This document shows positions 46,710 through 55,731 of a stretch of DNA of 64,000 nucleotides, in pieces. Position 1 is the first letter of the stretch. Each line of letters starts with the position of its first letter. Where the stretch lies: NCBI RefSeq assembly GCF_004331345.1, contig NZ_SJJZ01000001.1, positions 1,860,001-1,924,000 on the forward strand. The letters run 5' to 3'. The notes beneath the pieces are model-generated. The model was not told the origin of the DNA, made no database searches, and saw nothing but the letters and a program-made list of their open reading frames with translations. The DNA is from Kribbella soli (lineage in GTDB: Bacteria; Actinomycetota; Actinomycetes; Propionibacteriales; Kribbellaceae). A program made the position numbers and the translations under genes.

Positions 46710-48800
46710 ATGCGTTTCGCCCGCATCACCCTGGGTCTGCTGCTGGCATTGTCAGGCCTGCTCGCCGCCATCGCCGGGGCCGTCGCGGCCTTCTGGCTCG
46801 TCGGCCCGGACAACACGATCTCGACCCCCCGCCGCGAGCTCGCCAGTACGGGCCTCGCGGTCGTCACCGCACCGTCCCTCCTGGACCGCCACGGCCCGAC
46901 GCTGCGCGTGAGCGCGTCGGGCGACAAGCCGCTGTTCATCGGCGTCGGGCAGGACCTGGACGTGCGCGACTACCTCTCGGGGACCGCGCACACCCGGCTG
47001 ATCCAGTTCGATCCGCCGGCCACGTTCGGCACGCAGGAGCTGCGCGGCGACACCAAGAAGCTGACGCCACCCGGCCAGCTGGACTGGTGGGTCGCGCAGT
47101 CCGCGCCCGGCTCGCAGGCCGTCAGCTGGCCGATCCAGGACGGGCTGTACGACGTGGTCGTGATGAACGCGGACGGTACGCCCGCCGTCGGCGCGCAGGT
47201 CACGTTCGGGATCGAGGTGCACCGGCTGTTCGGCATCTGCCTGCTGGTGCTCGGAGCGGGCGTTGTGGTGCTCGCGCTCGGCCTGGCTCTGGTGCTGCGC
47301 CGTCGTCCGGTCGTGAAGGAGATCGCGGACACGACCGAGATCCCGGTCATCACGAACACCCGGATCCCGGTCCTCGTGACGACAGCCCCGGTCCAACGCG
47401 AGGAGGAGGAGAACGCACCGGCGTACCGCGTCTCTCCCTTCGCCCCCGACCGCGTCTCCCCGTTCGCCCCGCTCGCCGCCAAGGAAGAGCAGCCGGCGGC
47501 GGATCCAGCACCGGCCACCCCGGCTGCGGCGCAGGTCAGCCCGGCTCCGGTGACGGCGCCCGTTCGGCAGGTGCCTGTGCGGCCTGCGCCGGTTCGGCCG
47601 GCGGCTGCTGTGCCGGCGGCGCCGATGTTCATGTCGGCTGCTGCGGTCGCGCGGGCCAAGTCGCCCGCGCTCATCGGAGCGAGCGCCTCCCAGCGGTACG
47701 ACGAGCCCGCGCAGACGACGTACGCCGAACCTGTCGAGGAGCCCGTCGACACTGTCGCGGAGGAGACTGTCCCGTTGGCGGCGTCGCCGGAGTTCGTGAA
47801 GAGCGACGAGGCGGTGCGGCGTACGGCGGCGCTCCTGGCCAGCGGTGCGATGTTGCTGACGGCAACCAGCTGCGGGCTGATGCCGCCGAAGAACACGATG
47901 ACCGCGGCGGACTCCCGCCCGGCCGTCACACTCGCCGACGCGCAGGCCGTCGTCCAGCGGTACAACCAGCTCAACAACCAGGCGAACAAGACCCGGGACG
48001 GGAAGCTGTCCGAGACGATCGAGGGCAACCCGACTCTCGCGCAGACCCAGGCGGGCTTCCTGATCGGCCGGAAGCTCGACGCCGCGGGCAAGGACGTGTC
48101 GAAGCCGTTCAGCTACACCGACCCGGAGATCGGCGCGCCGCAGTTCGCGTCGTACCCGATGCGGTTCGTGGTCAGCTCCGGCGTCTCGAACGCGCCCGGC
48201 AACCGTCAGCTCGGCGTCTGGCAGCGGGAGAACGCCGGCAGCCCGTGGCTGCTGACGCACTCGGTCTACCCGCCGAAGGCCGTGGAGCTACCGTCGGTCG
48301 ACGGGCTGCGCACCGCGAACGCGGACGACCTGAGCAAGCTCCAGGGCCGGCCCGAGGCGGTCACGAAGGACCTCGCGGCATACCTCACCGGTGGTAAGAA
48401 CGCGCCGCAGTCGAAGCTGTTCACGCCGTCTCCCAGCCTGACCAACATGCTCGACCTGCGCGCGAAGTCCAAGGCCACCGACACCGCGGAGCCGTACATC
48501 GCCGACGTCACCGACGCGTTCGCGCCGTCCGGCGTCCCGCTGACGTTCATCACGGAGTCCGGCGACGCGCTGGTGTTCCTGTCGCTCACCGAGCGGTACC
48601 TGCAACGCGTCGAGCCGGGCTCGAACGCCTACTGGACCAGCGGCGAGGCGACCGCGTTCAGCAGCATGGTCAAGTACACCCAGACCCTGCACCAGGACTA
48701 CCTGCACCAGGTCGCCGTAGTCATCCCGGCCAAGTCGACCGGCGACGCAGTACAGGTCCTGTCGATCGACCCTCAACTGGTAGGCGCCGGCGGCGCCTGA
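46710..48800 (+). CDS. Membrane protein with an internal lipobox
   Basis: A 696-residue protein from the ATG at 46710 (GGGAG 7 nt upstream); a GTG at 46611 would add 33 Pro/Gly-rich residues. It has two TM helices (about 5-30 and 170-195) around an extracellular domain, a long Pro/Ala-rich cytoplasmic linker, then at about 373-388 a third hydrophobic segment, LLASGAMLLTATSC, that is a textbook lipobox, followed by a 308-residue domain. It looks like a membrane-protein gene fused in frame to a lipoprotein gene. A GTG at 47814 could start the second part separately. Function unknown. Confidence 0.75.
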   Translation: MRFARITLGLLLALSGLLAAIAGAVAAFWLVGPDNTISTPRRELASTGLAVVTAPSLLDRHGPTLRVSASGDKPLFIGVGQDLDVRDYLSGTAHTRLIQFDPPATFGTQELRGDTKKLTPPGQLDWWVAQSAPGSQAVSWPIQDGLYDVVVMNADGTPAVGAQVTFGIEVHRLFGICLLVLGAGVVVLALGLALVLRRRPVVKEIADTTEIPVITNTRIPVLVTTAPVQREEEENAPAYRVSPFAPDRVSPFAPLAAKEEQPAADPAPATPAAAQVSPAPVTAPVRQVPVRPAPVRPAAAVPAAPMFMSAAAVARAKSPALIGASASQRYDEPAQTTYAEPVEEPVDTVAEETVPLAASPEFVKSDEAVRRTAALLASGAMLLTATSCGLMPPKNTMTAADSRPAVTLADAQAVVQRYNQLNNQANKTRDGKLSETIEGNPTLAQTQAGFLIGRKLDAAGKDVSKPFSYTDPEIGAPQFASYPMRFVVSSGVSNAPGNRQLGVWQRENAGSPWLLTHSVYPPKAVELPSVDGLRTANADDLSKLQGRPEAVTKDLAAYLTGGKNAPQSKLFTPSPSLTNMLDLRAKSKATDTAEPYIADVTDAFAPSGVPLTFITESGDALVFLSLTERYLQRVEPGSNAYWTSGEATAFSSMVKYTQTLHQDYLHQVAVVIPAKSTGDAVQVLSIDPQLVGAGGA

Positions 48801-49156
48801 CCGGACAGCAGCCACCGCCACCGCGGCTGCTCCGTCACCACACAAGCAGCCGCGAGGACGCTGACAACAACCGCCACGGCAGTCGGCCAGGCGAACCACG
48901 CGGCCACAACCGCGGCGACCAACTGCAGAAGCACCAGCAGGACGGTGACGAAACCGGGCACAGGTACGACGACGCGCGGCTTGTCGCCCCGCGTCTGGAA
49001 GACCGTCGGCAGGCCGATCAGGACGACGACCGAGGCGATCGCGAGCAGGACGGAATGCGGCGCGATCGCCCACGGCGTCGCGACCCAGGCGATGAGCTCG
49101 GTCGCGAACCGTAGGACAGCGGCGGGGCGGCTGTCGGGCGCCGTGGTGGTGGTCAC
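48773..49156 (-). CDS. Small multi-span membrane protein
   Basis: A 127-residue protein with four hydrophobic helices (FATELIAWVATPWAIAP, VLLAIASVVVLIGLPTVF, VTVLLVLLQLVAAVVAAWFA, AVAVVVSVLAAACVV). No family motif recognised with certainty; the layout resembles DUF2568-like actinobacterial proteins. Its end overlaps the convergent gene by 28 bases. Confidence 0.75.
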   Translation of the reverse strand: MTTTTAPDSRPAAVLRFATELIAWVATPWAIAPHSVLLAIASVVVLIGLPTVFQTRGDKPRVVVPVPGFVTVLLVLLQLVAAVVAAWFAWPTAVAVVVSVLAAACVVTEQPRWRWLLSGQAPPAPTS

Positions 49157-49261
49157 GAGCCGAACGATCTCATGTCTTACTGAGCAGTCAGTGGTTGTCG
49201 AAGGATAGTTCCGACTGATTGACTTCGCTGGTTAGGTTTTCCCATCCGCCCGGGAGCACCA

Positions 49262-51757
49262 GTGGATCTCACCCGCCGTCGTTTGCTGTCCTTCGTCCCC
49301 GCGACCGCACTGCTGACCGCGGTCAACCCGGCCCCGGCCGCGCGCGCCGCCCTGGGTGCGGTGAACGCCGACCCCAGCCAGTTGCTGGCCAACGCGATCG
49401 CGATCTACGCCGGTACGGCGGAATCGAACGCGCGCCCCGACGTCGCCGCGAAGGTCACCGCGATCGACACCACCGCCCGTACCTGGCTGGCCGCCCTCGA
49501 TCGCGCCGGCAGCGGCGAGCTGTTCGCAGGCCTCCCCCTCGGGACCAGCGATCCGAACCTGAGCTCGTCGTACCAGCACCTCTACGAGATCGCGCTCGCG
49601 TACCGGCGACCCGGACCGGTCTCGGACCTGCAGGGCAACGAGCAGGTGCGCGCGCGGATCGCGGAGAAGCTCGTCTGGCTGCACGACAGCTACTACGGCG
49701 ACCAGTCGAAGGGGTACTACGGCAACTGGTTCACCTGGGAGATCGGCATCTCGACGTTCGTCTCGAAGACGCTCGCCCTGATCGACGCCCCGGCCGACCT
49801 GATCACGCGGTACGTCGCCTCGATGGACGCGTACCTGCGCAACGGCAAGGACGGCGACGTCGACCTCGACTCGCGCTTCCACACCGGCGCGAACCTCGTC
49901 GACATCACCGCGAACCGGGTCCTCCAAGGCGCCCTGCTGAACGACGACGCGCGCATCCGGAAAGCGCTGCAGGACCAGTTCACGGTGTTCGCGACGGTCG
50001 ACCCGTACAACCTGCAGCACGGCGTCACCGACGGGTACTACGCGGACGGCTCCTTCATCCAGCACGCGTCGGTCGCCTACACAGGATCGTACGGAAAGGC
50101 CCTGCTCAGCAGGGTTGTGCAGACCATCAAGGTGCTCTCCGGGACGGAGTACGCGCAGAGTGACGACCTGGTCGGCGTGGTGCAGGGCTGGGTCGAGCAC
50201 GGGTTCGCGCCGCTGATCTTCGAGGGCTGGATGATGGAGATCGTCAAGGGCCGCGCGGTGTCCCGGACAGGCACGGGGTACGACGACGTCGCGGTCATCG
50301 TGGAGGCGATCGTCGACCTCGCGGACTACGCGACCGGCGCGGATTCCCAGCGGCTGAAGGCGTTCGCGAAGTTCACCGCCCGGCCGACGATCAACGTGAA
50401 CTCCTTTGTCTCACCAGTGAGCATCGGGCGTTTCGCGGACATCAAGAACGATCCCGCGATCGTCCCGGCCGACCTCAACCCGGCGGCGGGCACGACGGCG
50501 TTCAACGCGATGGACCGGACGGTGCATCGCAGGCCGGGGTACGCGTTCGCGCTGGCACGGAACTCGTCGCGGATCAGCAAGTACGAGTACATGAGCGGCG
50601 AGAACCTGATGCCGTGGTTCCAGGGCGACGGCGCGCACTACCTGTACCTCGCCGGTCAGGATCAGACGCAGTCCTTCGGCATCGACTACTTCACCACGGT
50701 GTCGCCGTACGCGCTGGGTGGCGTGACGGCGCCGGTCGAGACGCGCAAGTCGATCCCGGAGCTGTACGGGACGGCGTACTACGACAATCCGCCGACTTTC
50801 ACCCCGTCGTCGGAGGCCCAGAACACCTACGTCTACTTCCCGGTCGGAACCAACGCGTACTCCGGCGGCGCGACGCTCGATGCGTACGGCGCGGTCGGCT
50901 GGGTGCAGTCGGACGACTTCGCGTACGCGTCGCGGGAGAGCCTGCCGGACGATTTCGTCGTCTACCAGAACGCGTCGGCGACCAAGTCGTGGTTCCTGCT
51001 CGACGACGAGATCGTCGTACTCGCAGCCGGTGTCGGCGACGCGACCCGCGCGGTGACGACCACCCTCGACACCCGCATCGCCGGCGCGACCGATCCCGTG
51101 ACGATCAATGGGGTACGGCGTGACGGTCAGAACTGGACCGGGACCGGGGACCCGCGTTGGCTTCGCTACGCCAATGGCGCCGTGTCCGTCGGCTACTACT
51201 TCCTACAGCCGACCCAACTGTCGGTGGATCTCCAGACAGTCACCCGGAGCCGCCGGGTAGTGCGGACCTCCAACCCGGACACCGCGGTCACCAAGCAGGT
51301 GTTCGCGCTCACCGTCACCCAACCGGCCGGTGCGAAGCGCGCGCTCGCCTACGCATTGGTGCCCAACGCAACGGATTCGGCGTTGAAGTCGTACCAGCAC
51401 GGCCGGATCGCGACGCTCTCGAACACCGTGAAAATGCAGGCGATCCAGCATCTCGGCCTGCGCCTGACGGCGGTCAACACGTTCACGCCCGGCCCGCACA
51501 ACCTTCCGGGACTGGGCATCGACGGTCCGGCTTCACTGCTCATTCGCCGGCAGTCCTCGAGCGTGCAGGTCGCCGTTTCCGATCCGACGACGCAGCGCGA
51601 CACCGTCACGGTCAATCTGCGGGCGCAGTACCTCAAGCCCGCGGCCCCCGTCGACGGGGTTCAGGTGACGCGAACGGTCACCGGGACGCGGCTGACGTTC
51701 GGCACGCGGCACACCTACGGCCGGAGCCTCGCGATCAAGCTTCTTCCAGCTTGGTGA
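49262..51757 (+). CDS. Polysaccharide lyase family 8 (hyaluronate/xanthan lyase-like)
   Basis: An 831-residue secreted lyase with a Tat signal (LTRRRLLSFVPATALLTAVN). The helical toroid domain contains the catalytic Asn region YGNWFTWEIGI and the His/Tyr motif GSFIQHASVAYTGSYG; C-terminal beta-sandwich domains follow (SGENLMPWFQGDGAHYLYLA). PL8 enzymes cleave hyaluronan, chondroitin or xanthan by beta-elimination; which one cannot be told. GTG start at 49262. Likely monocistronic. Confidence 0.92.
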   Translation: MDLTRRRLLSFVPATALLTAVNPAPAARAALGAVNADPSQLLANAIAIYAGTAESNARPDVAAKVTAIDTTARTWLAALDRAGSGELFAGLPLGTSDPNLSSSYQHLYEIALAYRRPGPVSDLQGNEQVRARIAEKLVWLHDSYYGDQSKGYYGNWFTWEIGISTFVSKTLALIDAPADLITRYVASMDAYLRNGKDGDVDLDSRFHTGANLVDITANRVLQGALLNDDARIRKALQDQFTVFATVDPYNLQHGVTDGYYADGSFIQHASVAYTGSYGKALLSRVVQTIKVLSGTEYAQSDDLVGVVQGWVEHGFAPLIFEGWMMEIVKGRAVSRTGTGYDDVAVIVEAIVDLADYATGADSQRLKAFAKFTARPTINVNSFVSPVSIGRFADIKNDPAIVPADLNPAAGTTAFNAMDRTVHRRPGYAFALARNSSRISKYEYMSGENLMPWFQGDGAHYLYLAGQDQTQSFGIDYFTTVSPYALGGVTAPVETRKSIPELYGTAYYDNPPTFTPSSEAQNTYVYFPVGTNAYSGGATLDAYGAVGWVQSDDFAYASRESLPDDFVVYQNASATKSWFLLDDEIVVLAAGVGDATRAVTTTLDTRIAGATDPVTINGVRRDGQNWTGTGDPRWLRYANGAVSVGYYFLQPTQLSVDLQTVTRSRRVVRTSNPDTAVTKQVFALTVTQPAGAKRALAYALVPNATDSALKSYQHGRIATLSNTVKMQAIQHLGLRLTAVNTFTPGPHNLPGLGIDGPASLLIRRQSSSVQVAVSDPTTQRDTVTVNLRAQYLKPAAPVDGVQVTRTVTGTRLTFGTRHTYGRSLAIKLLPAW

Positions 51758-52256
51758 TCAGGGTCTGCAGGGTGCTGAGCGTCGTACGAAGGTCGTCGAG
51801 ATCCACGGCCTTGGCGAGGTCGGTGGTCCACGGGCCCTGGGCGAGCGAGATCTGCCGGATCGCCCAGTAGCCGGCCTCGGTGCAGGCGAGCAGCTTGGCG
51901 CGGCGGTGGGCCGGGTTCGGACGGTACTCGGCAAGACCGCGTTCGACCAGCAGATCCGCGATCCGCTGCACGGCTTGCCTGCTGACACCCATCATCCGGC
52001 CGGCGTCGGCGACCGATCGCGGCTCGTCGAGGACGCCGCCGAGGACCTGCCACCAAGCCGCCGTGATCCCGCCGTTCGCCGCCATGCCCTGCGCGGCCTC
52101 CATCAGCCGCGCGTTCAGCCGGAAGGTGGCGAGGACGACGTCCGTCAACACCACACCACCCTCCGACCGCTTGCCGACCTCCGGCCATTCCGCACGGGGC
52201 GGAACGGCCGCCGTGCGTCCGGCCGATCCGGTCTGCGTCTGATCCTTCGACGTCAT
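51735..52256 (-). CDS. MarR-family regulator
   Basis: A 173-residue MarR-type protein: helices FRLNARLMEAAQGMAANGGI, HTH SVADAGRMMGVSRQAVQRIA, wing RPNPAHRRAKLLACTEAG. It overlaps the stop of the DJ-1-like gene by 4 bases, forming a two-gene operon headed by an MarR-type operator, so it probably represses both. Its end overlaps the PL8 gene's tail by 23 bases. Confidence 0.9.
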   Translation of the reverse strand: MTSKDQTQTGSAGRTAAVPPRAEWPEVGKRSEGGVVLTDVVLATFRLNARLMEAAQGMAANGGITAAWWQVLGGVLDEPRSVADAGRMMGVSRQAVQRIADLLVERGLAEYRPNPAHRRAKLLACTEAGYWAIRQISLAQGPWTTDLAKAVDLDDLRTTLSTLQTLITKLEEA

Positions 52257-52852
52257 CCGACCAGGGTCGCGTAGGCAGCCGGGTCGGCGCGGTGGAACAC
52301 GCCCTCGTACGCCTCCCGCTTCCGCTCGTCCGCGAGTTCGAGCCGCTCCATCACGGCCCGCGCGAACTGCACCGGCGAGTCCGGTCCGGCCGTGATCAGA
52401 TCCCGGTCGACGACCGCGCGTGCATCGACGTACAGATCCGAACCCTGATACCCGGTCGCCTGCAGGTACTCCTTGGCCGCGCTCGTGTGCTTCCGCTCAT
52501 CGAGCAGCCCGGCGCGAGCCAGCCCCGCCGTCGCTCCACAGATCGCCGCGACCGGTACGCCGGCATCGAGGAACTGCCCCGCCAGCTTCGCGAACGCCTC
52601 ACTGCCGCCCACGTCCCACTGCCCCGACCCGGCAAGCACGAGCAGATCCCCCGCATCGGGCGCCACGTCCGCGATCGTCACGTCCGGCACGACCCGCATC
52701 CCGCCCATGGTCACCACCGACTCCAACGTCTCACCGACCGTCACCACATCCCACGGCACCCCGGTGAACCGCCCGGTCCGCAGCTCCACCACCAAATGCC
52801 CGATCTCCCAGTCCGCCAACGTGTCGTAGACCGCTACGTATGCTGTGCTCAT
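52253..52852 (-). CDS. DJ-1/PfpI-family protein
   Basis: A 199-residue protein of the DJ-1/PfpI superfamily. The nucleophile-elbow Cys lies in VPVAAICGATAGLARAGLL, with LLVLAGSGQWDVG and the early AVYDTLADWEIGHL typical of transcription-regulator-like/YdeA-type members. Start at the ATG at 52852. Substrate unknown; members include glyoxalases, proteases and isonitrile hydratases. Co-transcribed with the MarR gene. Confidence 0.87.
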   Translation of the reverse strand: MSTAYVAVYDTLADWEIGHLVVELRTGRFTGVPWDVVTVGETLESVVTMGGMRVVPDVTIADVAPDAGDLLVLAGSGQWDVGGSEAFAKLAGQFLDAGVPVAAICGATAGLARAGLLDERKHTSAAKEYLQATGYQGSDLYVDARAVVDRDLITAGPDSPVQFARAVMERLELADERKREAYEGVFHRADPAAYATLVG

Positions 52853-52859
52853 AGACAGT

Positions 52860-52886
52860 ATGTTGTCATGACGACAACATGTTGTC
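52860..52886. promoter_or_regulatory. MarR-type operator
   Basis: ATGTTGTC (52860-52867), 5 nt, then GACAACAT (52873-52880) form a perfect inverted repeat; a third half-site ATGTTGTC overlaps it at 52879-52886. It lies 8-34 bp upstream of the DJ-1 start, where a repressor would act. Confidence 0.7.
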
Positions 52887-52955
52887 AATAGAGGATAGGT
52901 ATCCCCACGCAGGCAAAACCCCGCCAAACGGCGCTTTCCGGCCCAGATCCAGGGG

Positions 52956-54143
52956 TTACGCCTGCTTGCAGGTACCGATCACGCGGGTGCCGGATGGTTT
53001 GAGTTTGAGGAGGATGGCGCCGGCCAGGGCTGTTGCGGTGGCGGTGAGGGCTAAGGCGTGGTGGATGTCGAGGGTGGCCAGGAGGTTCGTCGAGGCGATG
53101 AGAGGGACGGTTTGGGCCAGGGAGAGGAGGGATTGGAGGCGGGTCAGGTGTGATCTTGGTGTGCTGCGGACGAAGAGGGGCGCCAGGTGTGAGGTGAAGA
53201 GGCCGATGCCGACGCCTTGCGTGAGGGTCGCGCCGACTGCGGCCGGGACCGATGGTGCGAGGGCGAGGCTTGCGATCCCGAGTGCGGCGAGTAGGCAGCC
53301 GAGGCCTCCCGTCAGTTCGGCGCGGGTGAAGGTGCCGAAGCGTGCGACGAGGACTGTTACCAGCAGTCCGCCGGCGAGGTTCCCGGCCACCACGAAGCCT
53401 GCCTGCTTGGCTTCCCAGCCGTGTGAGCGGGCGAGCAGCGGGACGCAGAGCGATGTGACCGGCAGTACGAAGGCCGCGACCAGCGCGACGACCGCAAGGA
53501 TCATCCGCAGGACGGGATCGCCGACGGCCACCCGGAGTCCGTCCACGGCGTCGCGGACCACCGACCGGCGGTCGCGTTGTGGTGTCACGTCGTACGGCGG
53601 TCTCAGCATCAGGAGCACCACGAACTGGACGGCGAACGTCAGGCCGTCGAGCAGGAGCGCCCCGACCAACCCGACCGTCGCGACGAGCAGACCGCTGATC
53701 GGTCCGCCCGCGAGGGTGATGAGCTGAGTGGCCGACGTACGCAATGCCATTGCTCTGGGCAACTGATCGTCGGGCACGAACAGCCGCGGAAGTACGCCGG
53801 CGGCCGGCAGCGCGAAGGCGTCGACGGTGCCGACGACGACCGACGTGGTCAGCAGCAGCTCGGCCGAGACTCCGCGGACGCCCACAGCGACAGCCAGCAG
53901 GAAGCAGCACGAGCCGACGATCGCGGTGCACGCGAGCAGGAGGCGGCGTGGACCGATGCGATCACCGAGGACGCCGCCGAGGAGGAGGAGTACGGCGCGC
54001 GGCAGGGTGAACCCGGTCAGCACCAACGCGGCGACCCGCGGGCCGATGCCCGTCGCGGCCCAGCCGAGCGCGAAGAACAGCGCGGTGTCCCCGAGAACCG
54101 AGAGTGTCGAACCTGCCAGCCAGCCGTAGTAGGACCGGTTCAC
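52956..54143 (-). CDS. MFS exporter coupled to the MerR-clamp regulator
   Basis: A 395-residue 12-TM major facilitator of the EntS/macrolide-efflux type (MFS_3): motif A variant GGVLGDRIGPRRLLL, TM5 region PRAMALRTSATQLITLAGGP. The GTG start overlaps the stop of the MerR-clamp gene (GTGA), so the two proteins are made from one message. Export of a small molecule sensed by the regulator is the natural reading; the substrate is unknown. Confidence 0.88.
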   Translation of the reverse strand: MNRSYYGWLAGSTLSVLGDTALFFALGWAATGIGPRVAALVLTGFTLPRAVLLLLGGVLGDRIGPRRLLLACTAIVGSCCFLLAVAVGVRGVSAELLLTTSVVVGTVDAFALPAAGVLPRLFVPDDQLPRAMALRTSATQLITLAGGPISGLLVATVGLVGALLLDGLTFAVQFVVLLMLRPPYDVTPQRDRRSVVRDAVDGLRVAVGDPVLRMILAVVALVAAFVLPVTSLCVPLLARSHGWEAKQAGFVVAGNLAGGLLVTVLVARFGTFTRAELTGGLGCLLAALGIASLALAPSVPAAVGATLTQGVGIGLFTSHLAPLFVRSTPRSHLTRLQSLLSLAQTVPLIASTNLLATLDIHHALALTATATALAGAILLKLKPSGTRVIGTCKQA

Positions 54144-55162
54144 CCATCCAGCCGGACGGGCATGACGAGGGTGGTGAACGTGCCCTGGTCGGCCGACCGG
54201 ACGACGACCGGTCGGGCCGGCTCGCAGATCTCGAGCAGCACGTCCGGCCCGACACTCACCTCGAGCGCGGCCGCCAGCAGGCTCGCGGTGAACCCGATCC
54301 GCACCGCTCCGGTCCCGATCGCGTCGAGCTTCACCTCGTCGCCGATCCGCAGACTCTCCTGATCGATGTCAAAGGCAACGACATCCCGGCCGGCGAGCAC
54401 GTCCAGCAAGCCCACGCGATCGACCACCACGCGGCATGCCGGCGGCGTCAGCCCGTCGAGGATCTGCCCGTACGCCGGATACTCCGCATCAACCGCCCGC
54501 AGTTCACGCGACTCGTCCCCTCGCACCAGTACCAGACCGCCGTTCAACTCCACCCGCACGACATCTCCCGCCGCAGCCCACCGACTCACCTCGGCCAGCT
54601 CGTCGGCCCGCACCAGCACCTGCGCCGCCGCCCCGTCGAACTCCACCGGCCGTACCGTCCGCACCGCCAACCGATACCGATCGGTCGCAACGAACGTAAC
54701 CTCGTCCGGCGCCAGTTCAATGAGCACACAACTCAACGCCGGCCCCAGGTTGTCCTGCCCCGCTGGGGCTGCGGTGGGGGCTACTTGGCGGATTGCGCTG
54801 GCTAGTTCGGGGCCGCCCAGGACGGCTGTTGTTTGCTGGGAGAGGAGGTTGGTGAGGAGGCGAGTGGCGGCCGTTCGCGTGGCGGTGGACCTTGCTTCCA
54901 AGGTGCGGAGGTGCGAACGGACGATGTCCGCGACCTCATCGGGTGCCGCGTCCAGGGCCAGGCGGACGTCGGGCAATGGGAGGTCGATCTCGCGCAGGTC
55001 GCGGAGCAGTTGAGCTCGGGGTTGTTGCGACTTGTCGTAGTACCGGTAGCCGTTCGTCGCGTCGACCTCGGCGGGTGGGAGCAGACCGCAGTCGTCGTAG
55101 AACCGCAGCGCACTCGGCGCCAGTCCCACCAGCCGTGCGAACTCACTGATCGTCAGCCTCAT
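54140..55162 (-). CDS. MerR DNA-binding domain fused to sliding-clamp (DnaN-like) domains
   Basis: A 340-residue protein. Residues 1-70 are a MerR HTH (LTISEFARLVGLAPSALRFY, LPPAEVDATNGYRYYD); 75-110 a helical linker; 112-340 match domains II and III of the DNA polymerase III beta clamp, with VTFVATDRYRLAV (156-168), RELRAVDAEYPAYGQIL and the terminal TLVMPVRLDG. E. coli DnaN has ATDGHRL and ends VVMPMRL; these strips line its peptide-binding pocket. Clamp domain I is absent. The start could be 55177 (five codons earlier). Operon: P-loop kinase, this gene, MFS exporter. Confidence 0.9.
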   Translation of the reverse strand: MRLTISEFARLVGLAPSALRFYDDCGLLPPAEVDATNGYRYYDKSQQPRAQLLRDLREIDLPLPDVRLALDAAPDEVADIVRSHLRTLEARSTATRTAATRLLTNLLSQQTTAVLGGPELASAIRQVAPTAAPAGQDNLGPALSCVLIELAPDEVTFVATDRYRLAVRTVRPVEFDGAAAQVLVRADELAEVSRWAAAGDVVRVELNGGLVLVRGDESRELRAVDAEYPAYGQILDGLTPPACRVVVDRVGLLDVLAGRDVVAFDIDQESLRIGDEVKLDAIGTGAVRIGFTASLLAAALEVSVGPDVLLEICEPARPVVVRSADQGTFTTLVMPVRLDG

Positions 55163-55196
55163 GGCCCCGACCTTCATCCCTGCACCAACTCGAAGG

Positions 55197-55715
55197 TCAA
55201 CTCCGGAACCGGCCCCACAGGCTGAGGGTCTTGCCGAAGCGTTCGCCGCGCATCCAGTCCAGGATGCTCTTCGCGACCCGCTCCGGCGAGACGTCCCCGC
55301 GCACCGACCGCGGTACGAGCTTGCGGATCTCGGCCGCGTCCGCGAGGGCCTCGTCGATCTGCGCGTCGGGCCAGCCACGGCGCGCCAGCCGCTTCCGCCG
55401 GACGGCGTCCGGACAGTCCAGGTGCAACCACCGGCCCTCGGGTAGCTCGGCCGGCTGCGCCGGGGACAGCAGCAGGACCGGTATGCCGGAGCGCCGGATC
55501 AGCTCGGTGATCCGCAGCCACAGCGCGTTGTACGCCGGCCAGATCGGCGCCGCCATCGGACTCGCGATGTCGATCCCGAGCAGCCGGCCGGCGTCGTCCA
55601 GCAGCTCGTCCATGTCCATCACGACCAGGTTCCCAGGGCTCAGCCGGACCAGCTCCGGCACGACCGTCGACTTCCCCGCCCCGGGCGCCCCCGTCACCAC
55701 GAACAACCTCGTCAT
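55197..55715 (-). CDS. P-loop kinase-like protein
   Basis: A 172-residue P-loop protein (VVTGAPGAGKSTVVPELVRL at the N terminus; VVMDMDELLDDAGRLLG; LHLDCPDAVRRKRLARRGWP). It resembles small-molecule or nucleoside kinases and adenylylsulfate-kinase-like ATPases; the substrate is unknown. It ends 34 nt before the MerR-clamp gene on the same strand, so it may be the first gene of that operon, or unrelated. Confidence 0.8.
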   Translation of the reverse strand: MTRLFVVTGAPGAGKSTVVPELVRLSPGNLVVMDMDELLDDAGRLLGIDIASPMAAPIWPAYNALWLRITELIRRSGIPVLLLSPAQPAELPEGRWLHLDCPDAVRRKRLARRGWPDAQIDEALADAAEIRKLVPRSVRGDVSPERVAKSILDWMRGERFGKTLSLWGRFRS

Positions 55716-55731
55716 AGGGACTAGTGTGCGG

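Noticed and set aside
53577..54362. Plus-strand frames opposite the MFS and MerR-clamp genes
   Set aside because: No motif and shadow-like composition; the minus-strand genes have full-length families and a GTGA junction.
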